The translations under genes and the position numbers were made by a program. The notes beneath the pieces were generated by a model. The model searched no databases. It saw nothing but the letters and a program-made list of their open reading frames with translations, and had not been told where the DNA came from. A stretch of 64,000 nucleotides of DNA. It comes from Estrella lausannensis (lineage in GTDB: Bacteria > Chlamydiota > Chlamydiia > Chlamydiales > Criblamydiaceae). Numbering within the stretch: the stretch's first letter is position 1; each line of letters starts with the position of its first letter. This document shows, in pieces, positions 35,451 through 44,529 of the stretch. The DNA lies in NCBI RefSeq assembly GCF_900000175.1, contig NZ_CWGJ01000028.1, forward strand, positions 62,001 to 126,000, read 5' to 3'.

Positions 35451-37727
35451 ATGTCATCAAGAATTGAAGAAATCGGTTTTTTTAATCCAGTCTACCACCA
35501 AGCTGAAACCCAGAGAAACGAAAAAGTTTCGTGGCTTGGCCGTGCCGTCGAGTGGTATTTCGATGTTGGACAGGAAGTTTATTCAATTCTCCCCGGGCCT
35601 GTTGCCGACCGCTCGGTTCCAGTAGTTAAAGAGGACGCTCCTCAGAGATCTTTCGTTGGCGTCATCTTGCGCGTTGTTTCCGTTGCGTTAAAAGTCATCA
35701 GCTATCTCTCCTTGATCCTTCCGTTGATGATGGTTGTCGGAAAGCTGATTTACCGTGCTGAAAATCGTTTTTCGCTTCAAAAGAAAATCGGAGACAAAGA
35801 GCTTCAGCAGTTTATTGAACTGGCTGAGAAGACGGCACGAGACGCGACATCCTCCAATGCTATCGATGAACTCGGTTTCGAAAGACCCGGAGAGTTAAAC
35901 AAAGCTGTTCAAATTTTTGAGGCGATCAACAAGAAAAAGGATCAGTTCCACGCTATATTACGCAACTCCTCGGCCTTTTTAAATGAAGAGGAGTACAAAA
36001 AATTCTTAAGTGCGATCAACACATTGGATTTACATATCGGCAAACTCGCCGCTAAAGTGACCGATTACAAAGATGTTGTGATCCAGGATATCATCAGGAT
36101 GCAACAAGTTCTTTTGGAAAGGTTCGATCAGCTGGAGGGAAATGAGCAGCAGGTCGAGGCTGAGGCCGCATGGCAAAGTGTACAGATGATCCACAGGTTT
36201 GTCTACCAGTTCAGGGAAAGGCTTGGAGTTGAGAGCATCGAGCGTGAGACCAACTGGAGAACAGAAGACGGAACAGAGCTCTATGACCGCATTTTGGTGG
36301 CTAAGTTGTCCAACATGATAGTGCCAAAAGGCATCAATAACCTTGGCGCCACCTGTTTCATGAACGCATCCATTCAAGCTTTAATAGCCAACCATGAATT
36401 CCGCACACTCATCAAGAATCAAGACCAGCCCATTTATGGATTGATCAGGGAAAATCTGACGGCAAGGCTTGAAAACGTGCATCTTTTTGATGACGCCCAG
36501 GCAACAGCCGATATGCTGATGGAGAGTTGGGGAGAGTTGACAATTAAGCAGCTTTCAAGACGCTCGAACATCATTAATAATCCGGCAGTCATTAATGAAA
36601 TAGCAAGGATAATTGAAGGTCTTGAAGATTTGGCTGCTCTTGAAGATCTGGCTGCTGTAGAAGCTGACGGGGTCAGGCATGGTGAAGACGATGAAGAGGC
36701 GGTTCATGATGAATTAGACCATCAAGAACCCAATCGTGAAGTGGAACAAGCAAGGCAGCGCGTCAATTCAAAAGAGCGAGCCCTTCTTTTGTGGTTACGC
36801 ACTGAGCTTCCCGATGAGACACCGATTCTTTTGGGCGATGGCGACCGTCCCGACTGGCAGCGCGCTGATCTCTTGATCAAAACCCTGCGATCGCAGCTGC
36901 AGGAGTATGCCCGCTACAAGTCAGTGATGAAATTTTTGAGAGATTTTGTCGTTCGTTACGAAGAGAGAGAGACGCAGCCTAAGAATTTGGAAGCGTTAGC
37001 GAAAAACTTGCGAGCTGCTTTCTTCTTCGCCGGACGAATGGAGGGAAGCCAGTACGAACAGCAGGATGCACCGCCGATAATAGAGTATGTCCTTGATGCC
37101 ATCGGCTATGGCGTTCCTTTAGAAATCGTAAGAGAAGCTGAAAAAGTCGAACCCAACGAGCCCGCAGTGCAATTTACCCAAAGAGCGACACAGCCGACCC
37201 AGCTCCTGCAAGTTCCCATCACGGGCGGCGACGGTGTTTCCCTGCAAAAGCTCGTGGATAATTTCACGGCTGTGAATGAAGAAGGGGACGAGGAAAATGT
37301 TTGGAGACCCGAGCATCCTGTGACCAATGAGCCGGTATCTTTCAATAAATGGGATGAAAAGCAGCGCATCCGAGGAGAGGCTCCCAAGTACCTGCAAATC
37401 CAGTTGAAGAGATTTGAATTTACTGAAGATGGCCGCAGAAAGAAGATCAACGACAAGGTAGATGTCGGTGATATGGTAGTCGACATGAGTGAACTTTTTG
37501 AAGGGGCACCCAAAGGAAGCGTCAAGTATAAGATCGTTTCGGGTGTGATTCATCATGGTTCTTGCACGGGCGGCCATTACTACGCCGTCGTAGAAAAAGC
37601 GCATCAGTTTTTCAAGTGCAATGACGCGAGTGTCAGCCCGGAAAACAACCCGGAATCTGAATTGGCCTCGGCTTACGTCTTATTCTTGGAGTTGCTGGAA
37701 CAGCAGGAAGAAGCTTTGAGCCTGTAG
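35451..37727 (+). CDS. USP-like (C19) deubiquitinase with membrane segment, first of a tandem pair
   Basis: A 758-aa protein. Residues 68-101 form a long hydrophobic stretch (GVILRVVSVALKVISYLSLI and onward), probably a membrane anchor or hairpin. From residue 293 it has a USP-type catalytic fold: the Cys box GINNLGATCFMNASIQAL (Cys302, oxyanion Asn297), a QQDA motif at 537-540, the LQIQLKRFEF strand, and the His box HHGSCTGGHYYAVVE (His709) followed by KCNDASV (Asp725). The middle carries a charged insert (about 390-440). USPs hydrolyse ubiquitin isopeptide bonds. The bacterium is unlikely to have ubiquitin, so the target should be in the host; secretion is inferred. A promoter lies just upstream and a strong terminator downstream. 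Confidence 0.9.
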   Translation: MSSRIEEIGFFNPVYHQAETQRNEKVSWLGRAVEWYFDVGQEVYSILPGPVADRSVPVVKEDAPQRSFVGVILRVVSVALKVISYLSLILPLMMVVGKLIYRAENRFSLQKKIGDKELQQFIELAEKTARDATSSNAIDELGFERPGELNKAVQIFEAINKKKDQFHAILRNSSAFLNEEEYKKFLSAINTLDLHIGKLAAKVTDYKDVVIQDIIRMQQVLLERFDQLEGNEQQVEAEAAWQSVQMIHRFVYQFRERLGVESIERETNWRTEDGTELYDRILVAKLSNMIVPKGINNLGATCFMNASIQALIANHEFRTLIKNQDQPIYGLIRENLTARLENVHLFDDAQATADMLMESWGELTIKQLSRRSNIINNPAVINEIARIIEGLEDLAALEDLAAVEADGVRHGEDDEEAVHDELDHQEPNREVEQARQRVNSKERALLLWLRTELPDETPILLGDGDRPDWQRADLLIKTLRSQLQEYARYKSVMKFLRDFVVRYEERETQPKNLEALAKNLRAAFFFAGRMEGSQYEQQDAPPIIEYVLDAIGYGVPLEIVREAEKVEPNEPAVQFTQRATQPTQLLQVPITGGDGVSLQKLVDNFTAVNEEGDEENVWRPEHPVTNEPVSFNKWDEKQRIRGEAPKYLQIQLKRFEFTEDGRRKKINDKVDVGDMVVDMSELFEGAPKGSVKYKIVSGVIHHGSCTGGHYYAVVEKAHQFFKCNDASVSPENNPESELASAYVLFLELLEQQEEALSL

Positions 37728-37790
37728 GCTGCATGACGGACGCATCTAAATTTTAAGATCCGGTCGGTAGCGAGCCAGTTCACTTTGCCT

Positions 37791-37853
37791 GAAGCCCACA
37801 AACATCTTACCTTAATAAATAGAAGGCTAGTTGTTTGTGGGCTTCTTGTTTTT
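37791..37853 (+). terminator. Strong intrinsic terminator after the first USP-like gene
   Basis: A 13-bp perfect stem, GAAGCCCACAAAC with GTTTGTGGGCTTC, with a long loop, followed by TTGTTTTT. It lies 64 bases after the stop codon and separates the two protease genes transcriptionally. Confidence 0.8.
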
Positions 37854-37923
37854 AAGCGTCCGTTAATTTTACTTGATACAAAAAATTAATTAAAAATTAA
37901 CAATTAATAAAAATTTTAAGTGC

Positions 37924-37929
37924 TATAAT
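37924..37929 (+). promoter_or_regulatory. Possible -10 element of the second USP-like gene
   Basis: TATAAT, 31 bases upstream of the ATG in very AT-rich DNA. No clear -35 at 17 bases; TAACAA at 37898-37903 is a weak candidate. Confidence 0.4.
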
Positions 37930-37959
37930 TAGGTGTGTCCGCGTAAGAAGGAGGAAGCA

Positions 37960-40494
37960 ATGTCCACACCCATCGGTTCCAGATCTACCCCTCCCCCAGA
38001 GCAGTCCGGATTCGTCGAGAGTCTGAAGAAGGGGGCTGAAAACTTTAAAAAGATTTCATTGTTTGAAAAAGTTCTGACTGTCACTGCCACGGTGTTTGCC
38101 TCCATTCCTACTCTTTTCATCGGAGGCTTTTTTGCTTTCATTGCCTGTTCTAACTATTTTGCCAACCGCAATGTGCAGCAAGTCGACATCAAGGGTGGCG
38201 GTGCAAAGACTCCCACATCAGAGAATGCCTTCAAGGCAGACAAAGCCGCTCGGGAAACTTTAAATGGCCCTATCGTCAAGCCTGAGACAGGTATTAACAT
38301 TCAGGAAGAAGCTAAAAAACTCGCCGGTAGGCTAGGATCTTTACAGACCCAAGTGGATAAAATCGATCTAGATTCCCCAAAGGCTATTCAGACAATCTTT
38401 AAGCTGAGGGAGGGTGTGGAGAAAGAGAAGCAGCTTTTGACTGCCCTGAAGTCTAAAGGGGACTTAGGAGAGGGTGCTAAAGAGGCGGTTGCTGCTCTTT
38501 CCAAGTTGGAATCTGCCCTATCCGGGCAGGAAGAGAAGCTGCTCTATAAAGCGGGGTTGCAAAATGCCGGTGGGGATATGCGCGCATCAAATACGGGTGC
38601 AGACAAGGCTTTAGCGCTCCCGAAAGAGATTGAAAGGATTCAACAGGCTTTAGCATTGGTCGACAGAAAAGTGGATGATCTAGCTGCGGTTTCAGAAGAT
38701 AAATTTGCCAAGATTGCAGCGCTGAACGAGGAGTTGGATAAAGAGCGTCCCGCCCTGCTGAATGCGTTTACGAAATTGAAAGAGAGCTATCCTGAAGAGG
38801 CCAACAAGCTTGCTCAGCTCATGGCCAGTGTCGAGAGCAAGCTGCAAGAGCAGCAGGAAAGTTTTACGAAAGAGTTGCTGCTTTCGACCAGCGAGATTGT
38901 TGCACAAGTTGAAGAAAAGAAGCTCAATGCTGATTTTGTTTTGATCGACAGCAGGGTGGATAACGTCTCGTTTGATAGTATCGAGGATCTTCAGGAGGTG
39001 CTGGCGCTTTACACAGAGGTCGCCGGAAGGCGAGAAACGATGGAAAAGATTTTGTCCTATTCCTCCCTTGATTCCAAGGTGAAGGCGGAAATTGTCGAAG
39101 ATCTGAAGGAGTTGAAAGAAATAGAGGGCAAGCTGAACGAGAAGGTCAAAGTCAACAGCGAGCTGATCAAAGAGACGCTTCAAGAGGGGGTTGAAAAGGC
39201 AAAATTAGGTTTAAAAGGGGGAAAGGAAGGGAAGACAGCTTTGCTCGTTACAGATAAGTTCGTAGAGGCATTTGGCAGAGAGCTTAGCGCCGGGTTGAAT
39301 CAGATCGCAAAGAGTGAGATGGGCGCCTTGCTGCAGGTGGTGAAAAAAGAGACTGAAGCGTTAAAGACCAAAGGGATTAGTAATATCGGCAACAGCTGTT
39401 ATATGAATTCGTCTCTGCAGGCGCTTCTATCGGTTCCCAGTTTTAAAGAGAAAATCATGAGCGAAAAGTGGCCCGCCTTTGGGCAGCTCAAAGATGAGAT
39501 GGCAGTCCGGGCGGCAAGTAAGCAGAAATGGGAACTCATTCAGGATTTTGTGGGGTATTTTAACGAGTGGGAAGCTATGGATCCGAAGAATCTTCCTAAA
39601 GATGCCTTGAGCAAAATCTTACGAGACAAAAGTAATAAAGATGAGATCGATCTGATCCGTTCGGCCTACAAGAAATATTTTGTGCTGAAAAACCTTCAAT
39701 CCACTCTACAGGAGTTTTCCACTGCCTTAGACCAGTCGAAAAACCCCTCCGACATGAAGCCTTACGCTTACGCCCTTAGAAAGGCAATATTCGACACCGG
39801 CATCTACGGCTCCAACTTATCAAAGCTCACAGGCCAACACGACGCGGCGCAGTTGATCGGGATGATCAATGAGGTTATTGGTTATCAGATTACCTACCAG
39901 ACGATTCGCTCCGTTCCAGACCAAGGGATTAAAAAGGTTAAAAATGAACCGATGGGAACGCTGCAGATCCCAATTTTGAAAAAGCCCAAAGGAGATAGGA
40001 CGCCGATCAAGTTTCAGGAACTTTGCGATCACGTGTTTAAGACAACAGAGATCGATGACCCGAACAATGCCCTGAAAGTGGAAGAGGACGGACAGGCAGC
40101 TAAGTTCTACGGACAGTACCAAGAAAAAATCCAGATTGGGGGACCGCCTCCTGAGAATTTGGTTTTGCAACTGAAGCGTTTTGAGTGGTTCAACCCGGAG
40201 TTGGGTGGTGCGAAGATCACAGACTTAGTGGAATTGCCCAAGGACCATATCATCAACATGTCCAGCGCATTTGAAAATGCGGGTGAAAAGAACGTGCGCT
40301 ACAAAGTTGTGGCCGCAGTCCATCATGGTGGCGGCTTGGGCGGAGGGCACTACACCCCCTATGTCGACAAAGGCGATGGTCAGCCCGCGAACGAAGATTG
40401 GCAGGTGGCAAACGACAGCAGTACCTACAAGCCAGCCAACATCGGACACGAGTTGGGAGATTCGTATGTCTTCATTCTTCAAAGAGTCTCATAA
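37960..40494 (+). CDS. USP-like (C19) deubiquitinase with membrane segment and coiled coil, second of a tandem pair
   Basis: An 844-aa protein starting at ATG 37960 with AAGGAGG upstream. One hydrophobic segment near residues 38-66 (TVTATVFASIPTLFIGGFFA and onward) suggests membrane anchoring. Residues about 115-470 are charged and helical, likely coiled coil. The USP-like catalytic part follows: GISNIGNSCYMNSSLQALL (Cys480, oxyanion Asn475), GQHDAAQLIGMI in place of QQDA, LVLQLKRFEW, and HHGGGLGGGHYTPYVD (His797) with VANDSS (Asp819). All three catalytic positions are present. It has the same architecture as its neighbour (membrane segment, helical spacer, USP domain) but little obvious identity outside the motifs, suggesting an old duplication. 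A host-directed role is inferred. Confidence 0.9.
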   Translation: MSTPIGSRSTPPPEQSGFVESLKKGAENFKKISLFEKVLTVTATVFASIPTLFIGGFFAFIACSNYFANRNVQQVDIKGGGAKTPTSENAFKADKAARETLNGPIVKPETGINIQEEAKKLAGRLGSLQTQVDKIDLDSPKAIQTIFKLREGVEKEKQLLTALKSKGDLGEGAKEAVAALSKLESALSGQEEKLLYKAGLQNAGGDMRASNTGADKALALPKEIERIQQALALVDRKVDDLAAVSEDKFAKIAALNEELDKERPALLNAFTKLKESYPEEANKLAQLMASVESKLQEQQESFTKELLLSTSEIVAQVEEKKLNADFVLIDSRVDNVSFDSIEDLQEVLALYTEVAGRRETMEKILSYSSLDSKVKAEIVEDLKELKEIEGKLNEKVKVNSELIKETLQEGVEKAKLGLKGGKEGKTALLVTDKFVEAFGRELSAGLNQIAKSEMGALLQVVKKETEALKTKGISNIGNSCYMNSSLQALLSVPSFKEKIMSEKWPAFGQLKDEMAVRAASKQKWELIQDFVGYFNEWEAMDPKNLPKDALSKILRDKSNKDEIDLIRSAYKKYFVLKNLQSTLQEFSTALDQSKNPSDMKPYAYALRKAIFDTGIYGSNLSKLTGQHDAAQLIGMINEVIGYQITYQTIRSVPDQGIKKVKNEPMGTLQIPILKKPKGDRTPIKFQELCDHVFKTTEIDDPNNALKVEEDGQAAKFYGQYQEKIQIGGPPPENLVLQLKRFEWFNPELGGAKITDLVELPKDHIINMSSAFENAGEKNVRYKVVAAVHHGGGLGGGHYTPYVDKGDGQPANEDWQVANDSSTYKPANIGHELGDSYVFILQRVS

Positions 40495-40535
40495 GAGTTA
40501 AGACTGTACTGAAGTCGCATGTTGCTTTAGAAGTT

Positions 40536-42143
40536 TTAGAGGACGCAGCTGCCCATCATGCGGGCCAGCTCTCCTTCGCGGGTGTCTGCTTCTAAAGCTT
40601 CGATGTGAGTGTAGGTTCTTCCCTTTTCTTCCTTCTTGGAAATTTTCAGGTGGCGGCAGGCAAAACGGGCAAGCTGTGGGAAGTGAGTGATCAAAAGGAT
40701 CTGTTTCCTCTCTCCCAATTCTTTTAGTTGCTTGCCGATCACTGCGGAAGTGCTTCCTCCGATGTTGGCATCGATTTCGTCGAAGACGATAGAAGTGTTT
40801 GTGCTGCTTTCAACCAGTTTGATGGCCAACAGAACACGGGAGAGCTCTCCGCCGCTTGCCGCTTTAGACACGGAAACAGGGTTTTCGCCCAGGTTGGGGG
40901 CTAAGTAAAACTCGATCAGGTCGTCCCCGGAGGCAGACCTAGGCTTAATGTTCATCTCGACGCTGAAGTTTGCACTCGGCATATTAAGTGTACGGATGGC
41001 TGCAGTTACCTTTTTTGCAAATATCTTGGCGAAATTCTGCCTAGCTAAGGAGAGTTCTTGAGCAAGCCTATCCGTGTGGGCGGTCAGCGAACGGATCTCT
41101 TGTTCTAAGGATTCTATCCTTTCATCGGCGTCAAAGGAAGATGAGAGCTCTTCTTTTAACTCTTTCCATCTTCTCAGCACGTCCTCAAGCCGCGGTCCGT
41201 ACAACTTCTTAAGGCGCTCAATGGCTTTCAGACGCTCAGAGAGGAAATAGAGTCTTTCAGGGTTGATCTCAAGGTCGGAGAGCCTCAAGCTGAGAGTCCT
41301 TTCAACTTCTTTCATGTTAGCTAGGGCTTCTTTCGTCATTTCCAGCGGGTCTTTCAGCTTCTGGTCAATTCTGAGATACTCTTCTGTTTTCTTTCTGACA
41401 GCATTTAAGCCGCTGAGCACGCCGCTCTCATCATTGATAAGAATGTCTAAGATTCCCTGTAGGTTTTCCTTAAGCTCCTCCACATTGGAAAGAGTGGAGT
41501 ACTCCTCAAAAAGGGCGTCATCTTCCCCTTCAAGCGGGGAAACAGCTTCGATCTCTTTTAGGTCGGCGGCCTTTTTGTCGAAGAGGGCTCTTGCCAAATC
41601 GATCGAATCAGTGAACTGCCGGAGTTCGGCCCTCTTTTCTGTGAGTGCATGAAAACTTTCCTGAAAGGTTACGCGAAGAGGGGTCAAATCTCCTATGGAA
41701 TCTAGGATGATGAGGTGGTTGCCCACGTCGAAGAGCTCTTTTGCAGCCCTTTGTCCGACAAATTCCATCAGCAGGGGAGAAAGGGATTTTAGCGAAGCGA
41801 GCGTTGCCACCTCCCTGTTGATCCAGATGCGGCTCTTACCCTCTTTGCTAATTTCACGTTTGATGTGCAGCACAGAATCGTCGCTATCGATACCCATGGA
41901 GTTGAGTAATGCCGCTGCGCCATCGAGAGGGGAGAGCTCGAATAGCGCTTCGATGGAGGCTTTCTCCTGGCCTTTACGGACTAGAGCGGCATCGGCTTTA
42001 GCCCCCAATATCAACGACAGGGCCTCCATGATAGCGCTTTTTCCCGAGCCGGTTTCTCCGGTGAGAATATTTAAGCCCTTAGTGAATGCAATTTCTGCTT
42101 TGTCGATCAGGACAAAATCGCGGATAGTGAGTGAAAGGAGCAT
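40536..42143 (-). CDS. recN: DNA repair protein RecN
   Basis: A 535-aa SMC-like ATPase used in double-strand break repair. N-terminal IRDFVLIDKAEIAFTKGLN and Walker A TGETGSGKSAIMEAL, two central helical coiled-coil stretches, then the signature ASGGELSRVLLAIKLV and Walker B SIVFDEIDANIGG, and LLITHFPQLA. Order and length agree with RecN. It converges with the second USP-like gene. The membrane protein gene ending at 42157 lies just upstream on the same strand. Confidence 0.95.
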   Translation of the reverse strand: MLLSLTIRDFVLIDKAEIAFTKGLNILTGETGSGKSAIMEALSLILGAKADAALVRKGQEKASIEALFELSPLDGAAALLNSMGIDSDDSVLHIKREISKEGKSRIWINREVATLASLKSLSPLLMEFVGQRAAKELFDVGNHLIILDSIGDLTPLRVTFQESFHALTEKRAELRQFTDSIDLARALFDKKAADLKEIEAVSPLEGEDDALFEEYSTLSNVEELKENLQGILDILINDESGVLSGLNAVRKKTEEYLRIDQKLKDPLEMTKEALANMKEVERTLSLRLSDLEINPERLYFLSERLKAIERLKKLYGPRLEDVLRRWKELKEELSSSFDADERIESLEQEIRSLTAHTDRLAQELSLARQNFAKIFAKKVTAAIRTLNMPSANFSVEMNIKPRSASGDDLIEFYLAPNLGENPVSVSKAASGGELSRVLLAIKLVESSTNTSIVFDEIDANIGGSTSAVIGKQLKELGERKQILLITHFPQLARFACRHLKISKKEEKGRTYTHIEALEADTREGELARMMGSCVL

Positions 42144-42156
42144 TGCTGTTTGAATT

Positions 42157-42597
42157 TTATAGTGTGTCTCTGGAACTGTCGATCAGCTTTTTCATCGATC
42201 CGGCGCTTTTCTCTGCAAGAAGCTGATCTTTGCCTACCGGTTCTGCTTTGAAGATGGCCTTGCCTTCATTGACTCCTACCACAGTGACTGTCACGTCGGG
42301 CTGGCCGGAAAACCTATAGAGTAGAAGCTTGGGCCAGCTGACGGCTGTTAATGAGCCGGTTTGCGAAAAGAGTTCTGACTCATTTACGATGGAGATAAGC
42401 TCCATTTGCTGGTCGAGATTGAGCGTGTAGGGTTTCTCTCCGATAGTCGCTGAGGAGCCGCGTATCCAGTTGGGGTTAATTCTTTTTTCAAAGTGCACCT
42501 CTTCTGTTTGCATGTAGTTAATCAGTCTCTGGACAAGCAAGACTCCCGACAGGGTGACGGCAACAGCGATCATCACGAGAAGCGGCTTGACTTTCAT
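42157..42597 (-). CDS. Single-pass membrane protein of unknown function
   Basis: A 146-aa protein with one N-terminal helix (VKPLLVMIAVAVTLSGVLLV) and an extracytoplasmic domain of about 115 residues. The start is ATG 42597, with AAAGGGAG upstream; an in-frame TTG lies six bases before it. I do not recognise the family. Thirteen bases separate it from recN on the same strand, so the two are likely cotranscribed. A repeat end lies just upstream at 42626. Confidence 0.75.
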   Translation of the reverse strand: MKVKPLLVMIAVAVTLSGVLLVQRLINYMQTEEVHFEKRINPNWIRGSSATIGEKPYTLNLDQQMELISIVNESELFSQTGSLTAVSWPKLLLYRFSGQPDVTVTVVGVNEGKAIFKAEPVGKDQLLAEKSAGSMKKLIDSSRDTL

Positions 42598-42625
42598 GGT
42601 CAACTCCCTTTGAAAAATAATAACT

Positions 42626-42650
42626 TATACCGAAAGCGTCTCAAAAATCA
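42626..42650. repeat. Single repeat end
   Basis: TATACCGAAAGCGTCTCAAA, one arm only, in the short gap between rnhC and the membrane-protein gene. Confidence 0.7.
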
Positions 42651-42735
42651 CAGATTTTAAGCGCACGCTGCCATGCAACCTGGAAATTGGTGGAGAGGGC
42701 GGCGTACGAAATGTAATAGTTTAGCGACTATAGAT

Positions 42736-43644
42736 TCAATGGTTATCTTGGATTTCAAAATAAGTTTTAAAGTGTGTCTTCGCAGTCTCTGTAAGTCGCA
42801 CTTTGCCGAAGCGGCGAGCAAAATCGTTGGCCGCGGCGATTGTCTTGGATGAAGCTCCTTTTGGAAACGGCATGCCATAACTTTTTTCAAGGCCCATCAT
42901 CCCAAGGAGGAATCCCTCTCTTGCCAGAATGGAAGCGGCCGCTACGACTACATCCTCTTCGCCTTTATGTCTCTGTGTCAGGTCGATATCTTTCTGCTTT
43001 TTCATGAGGGCATTTTTTACGACATGCTCGCTCGCAAACTGGTCGATGATCGCTCTTTTGCAACCTGTTCGTTGGGCCAGATTTGAGATAGCTTGTGCAT
43101 GGCCCCAGGCGAGGAGCGTGTTTAAATTGCCGAATTTTGCGTACAGTTCGTTGTATTTGGCCGGCGATATGCGGATCACGTCGTGATGGACAGTTGCCCT
43201 GATTTTTTTAGCCAGCTGCAGGATATTGGCATCCTTCAGCGCCTTCGAGTCTTTGCAGCCTATTTCAAGAAGTTTGGGAATAGTCGATTCATCGCCATAA
43301 ACTGCCGCAACGACGAGGGGGCCAAAAAAATCTCCTTTCCCGGATTCATCGACTCCGATTCTCGGAGAGGTGTCCACATAGGCCTCTTTGCTTGTGTGAG
43401 CGAAGGTTCCGAGGATCTCAGGCTCCAGGTAGAACTCGATCAGCTCCTGACTGTCTTTGCCCTGTACTGTTAGTTTGCCGCTCTGGTAGAGAGTGACCGA
43501 GAGGCGCTCTTTGCGGGCGGAAAAAACGGTGTATGCGGGCCGTGTGATAGAAAACCCTCTCTCGGTCAAGTCGCTTTCGATTTTGCCACCCAGGGCGAGA
43601 TCTATCTTGGCCACAAAGACCGGGCTTTTTTTGGGTTCTTCCAT
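42736..43644 (-). CDS. rnhC: Ribonuclease HIII
   Basis: A 302-aa endonuclease that cuts the RNA strand of RNA-DNA hybrids. N-terminal TBP-like domain (about 1-85), then the HIII catalytic core RIGVDESGKGDFFGPLV (Asp99, Glu100), CKDSKAL, and the C-terminal EDVVVAAASILARE. The GxGD spacing and N-domain distinguish it from RNase HII. In Chlamydia the rnhC homologue also lies next to the rodZ-like gene, as it does here (rodZ begins at 44122 on the other strand). Confidence 0.95.
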   Translation of the reverse strand: MEEPKKSPVFVAKIDLALGGKIESDLTERGFSITRPAYTVFSARKERLSVTLYQSGKLTVQGKDSQELIEFYLEPEILGTFAHTSKEAYVDTSPRIGVDESGKGDFFGPLVVAAVYGDESTIPKLLEIGCKDSKALKDANILQLAKKIRATVHHDVIRISPAKYNELYAKFGNLNTLLAWGHAQAISNLAQRTGCKRAIIDQFASEHVVKNALMKKQKDIDLTQRHKGEEDVVVAAASILAREGFLLGMMGLEKSYGMPFPKGASSKTIAAANDFARRFGKVRLTETAKTHFKTYFEIQDNH

Positions 43645-44121
43645 AATCAGGGCCGTCCGGAAAATTTCGATGGTGTCGATTATAGAGTGCCTTAATCCCT
43701 GAAGTCAACCGCTAACGTAGAACCTCGTTGTCTCGTTTTACAAATTGGCTTGTGGGGGGCTAGACTAAAACTGAAATCCTGCCATTTTAGTTTATGGACA
43801 GTCCCTTAGTACAGGGCCTAAGAAGTTGATCGATCTGAACAGGGCAAGAGTTAAAAGGGGGTAAATGTAAAGAATAGTGTTTCAGTGGGATGTGGCAGAC
43901 GAGAGGCGGCATGCCAATGCAATGTTATTTTTGACGCCTCCAAAAGAAGGACTTCGATCGATGAGCGACTTAATCTGCAAGTTGGCGGTCACATCCTGCA
44001 ATTACTCATGGAAATAAAGGTGTTTTAAGAGGTAACATGGTCACTTGATAGGTAGCATTAGGCCCCATCGTCGGGACCGGGTCTTTGTTTATTTTAGCCT
44101 TAGGAATGTGGAAGGAGAGTT
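43645..44121. other. Divergent intergenic region between rnhC and rodZ
   Basis: About 480 bases. No gene, tRNA or full repeat seen. The stretch ACTGAAATCCTGCCATTTTA near 43770 has weak similarity to the second repeat family. The last 60 bases are the rodZ leader. Confidence 0.45.
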
Positions 44122-44529
44122 ATGATGGACGAGCAGCTTCTTGAGCTGGGCGAGCAATTCAAACAAAAGCGGAAAGAGAGAAATTTGACTTTGAAGGAAG
44201 CTGAGAATGCGACTTCAATCCGCGTAACCTATCTTCAGGCTATTGAGAATGGGGATCTCAGCAAGCTCATCTCACCCATCTACGCTGAAGGTTTTGTCAA
44301 GCAATATGCTTCATACCTGGGTCTTGACGGTGAGACGATCGTCCGGGAGAATATGGAAGTTTTAAGGCGGGCTATCTCGCAGGATTTTGCTTATGGCATT
44401 GGAACCCTGGAAGTGAGGGAAAATCCCGGTGCCAAGGTAAAATGGCTTCCCAACGCCTTCTGGATCGCAGGTTTTTTGGCGCTGTTGCTCTTTTCTTGGT
44501 GGCTTGCCAAATATCTTGAGGTCCTTTAA
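44122..44529 (+). CDS. rodZ: Short RodZ-like helix-turn-helix membrane protein
   Basis: A 135-aa protein with an N-terminal XRE-type helix-turn-helix (about residues 5-70: GEQFKQKRKERNLTLKEAEN and SPIYAEGFVKQYASYLGLD) and one membrane helix near the C-terminus (AFWIAGFLALLLFSWWL). This is the layout of the cytoplasmic part of RodZ, which anchors MreB; Chlamydia has a similarly short RodZ. The periplasmic domain is missing, as in Chlamydiae. AAGGAGAG precedes ATG 44122. The stop overlaps the next start by one base (TAATG), so the two genes are coupled. Confidence 0.85.
   Translation: MMDEQLLELGEQFKQKRKERNLTLKEAENATSIRVTYLQAIENGDLSKLISPIYAEGFVKQYASYLGLDGETIVRENMEVLRRAISQDFAYGIGTLEVRENPGAKVKWLPNAFWIAGFLALLLFSWWLAKYLEVL

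Noticed and set aside
43900-44060. Possible remnant of an insertion sequence between rnhC and rodZ
   Set aside because: No inverted-repeat ends, no transposase motif and no open frame longer than about 20 codons.
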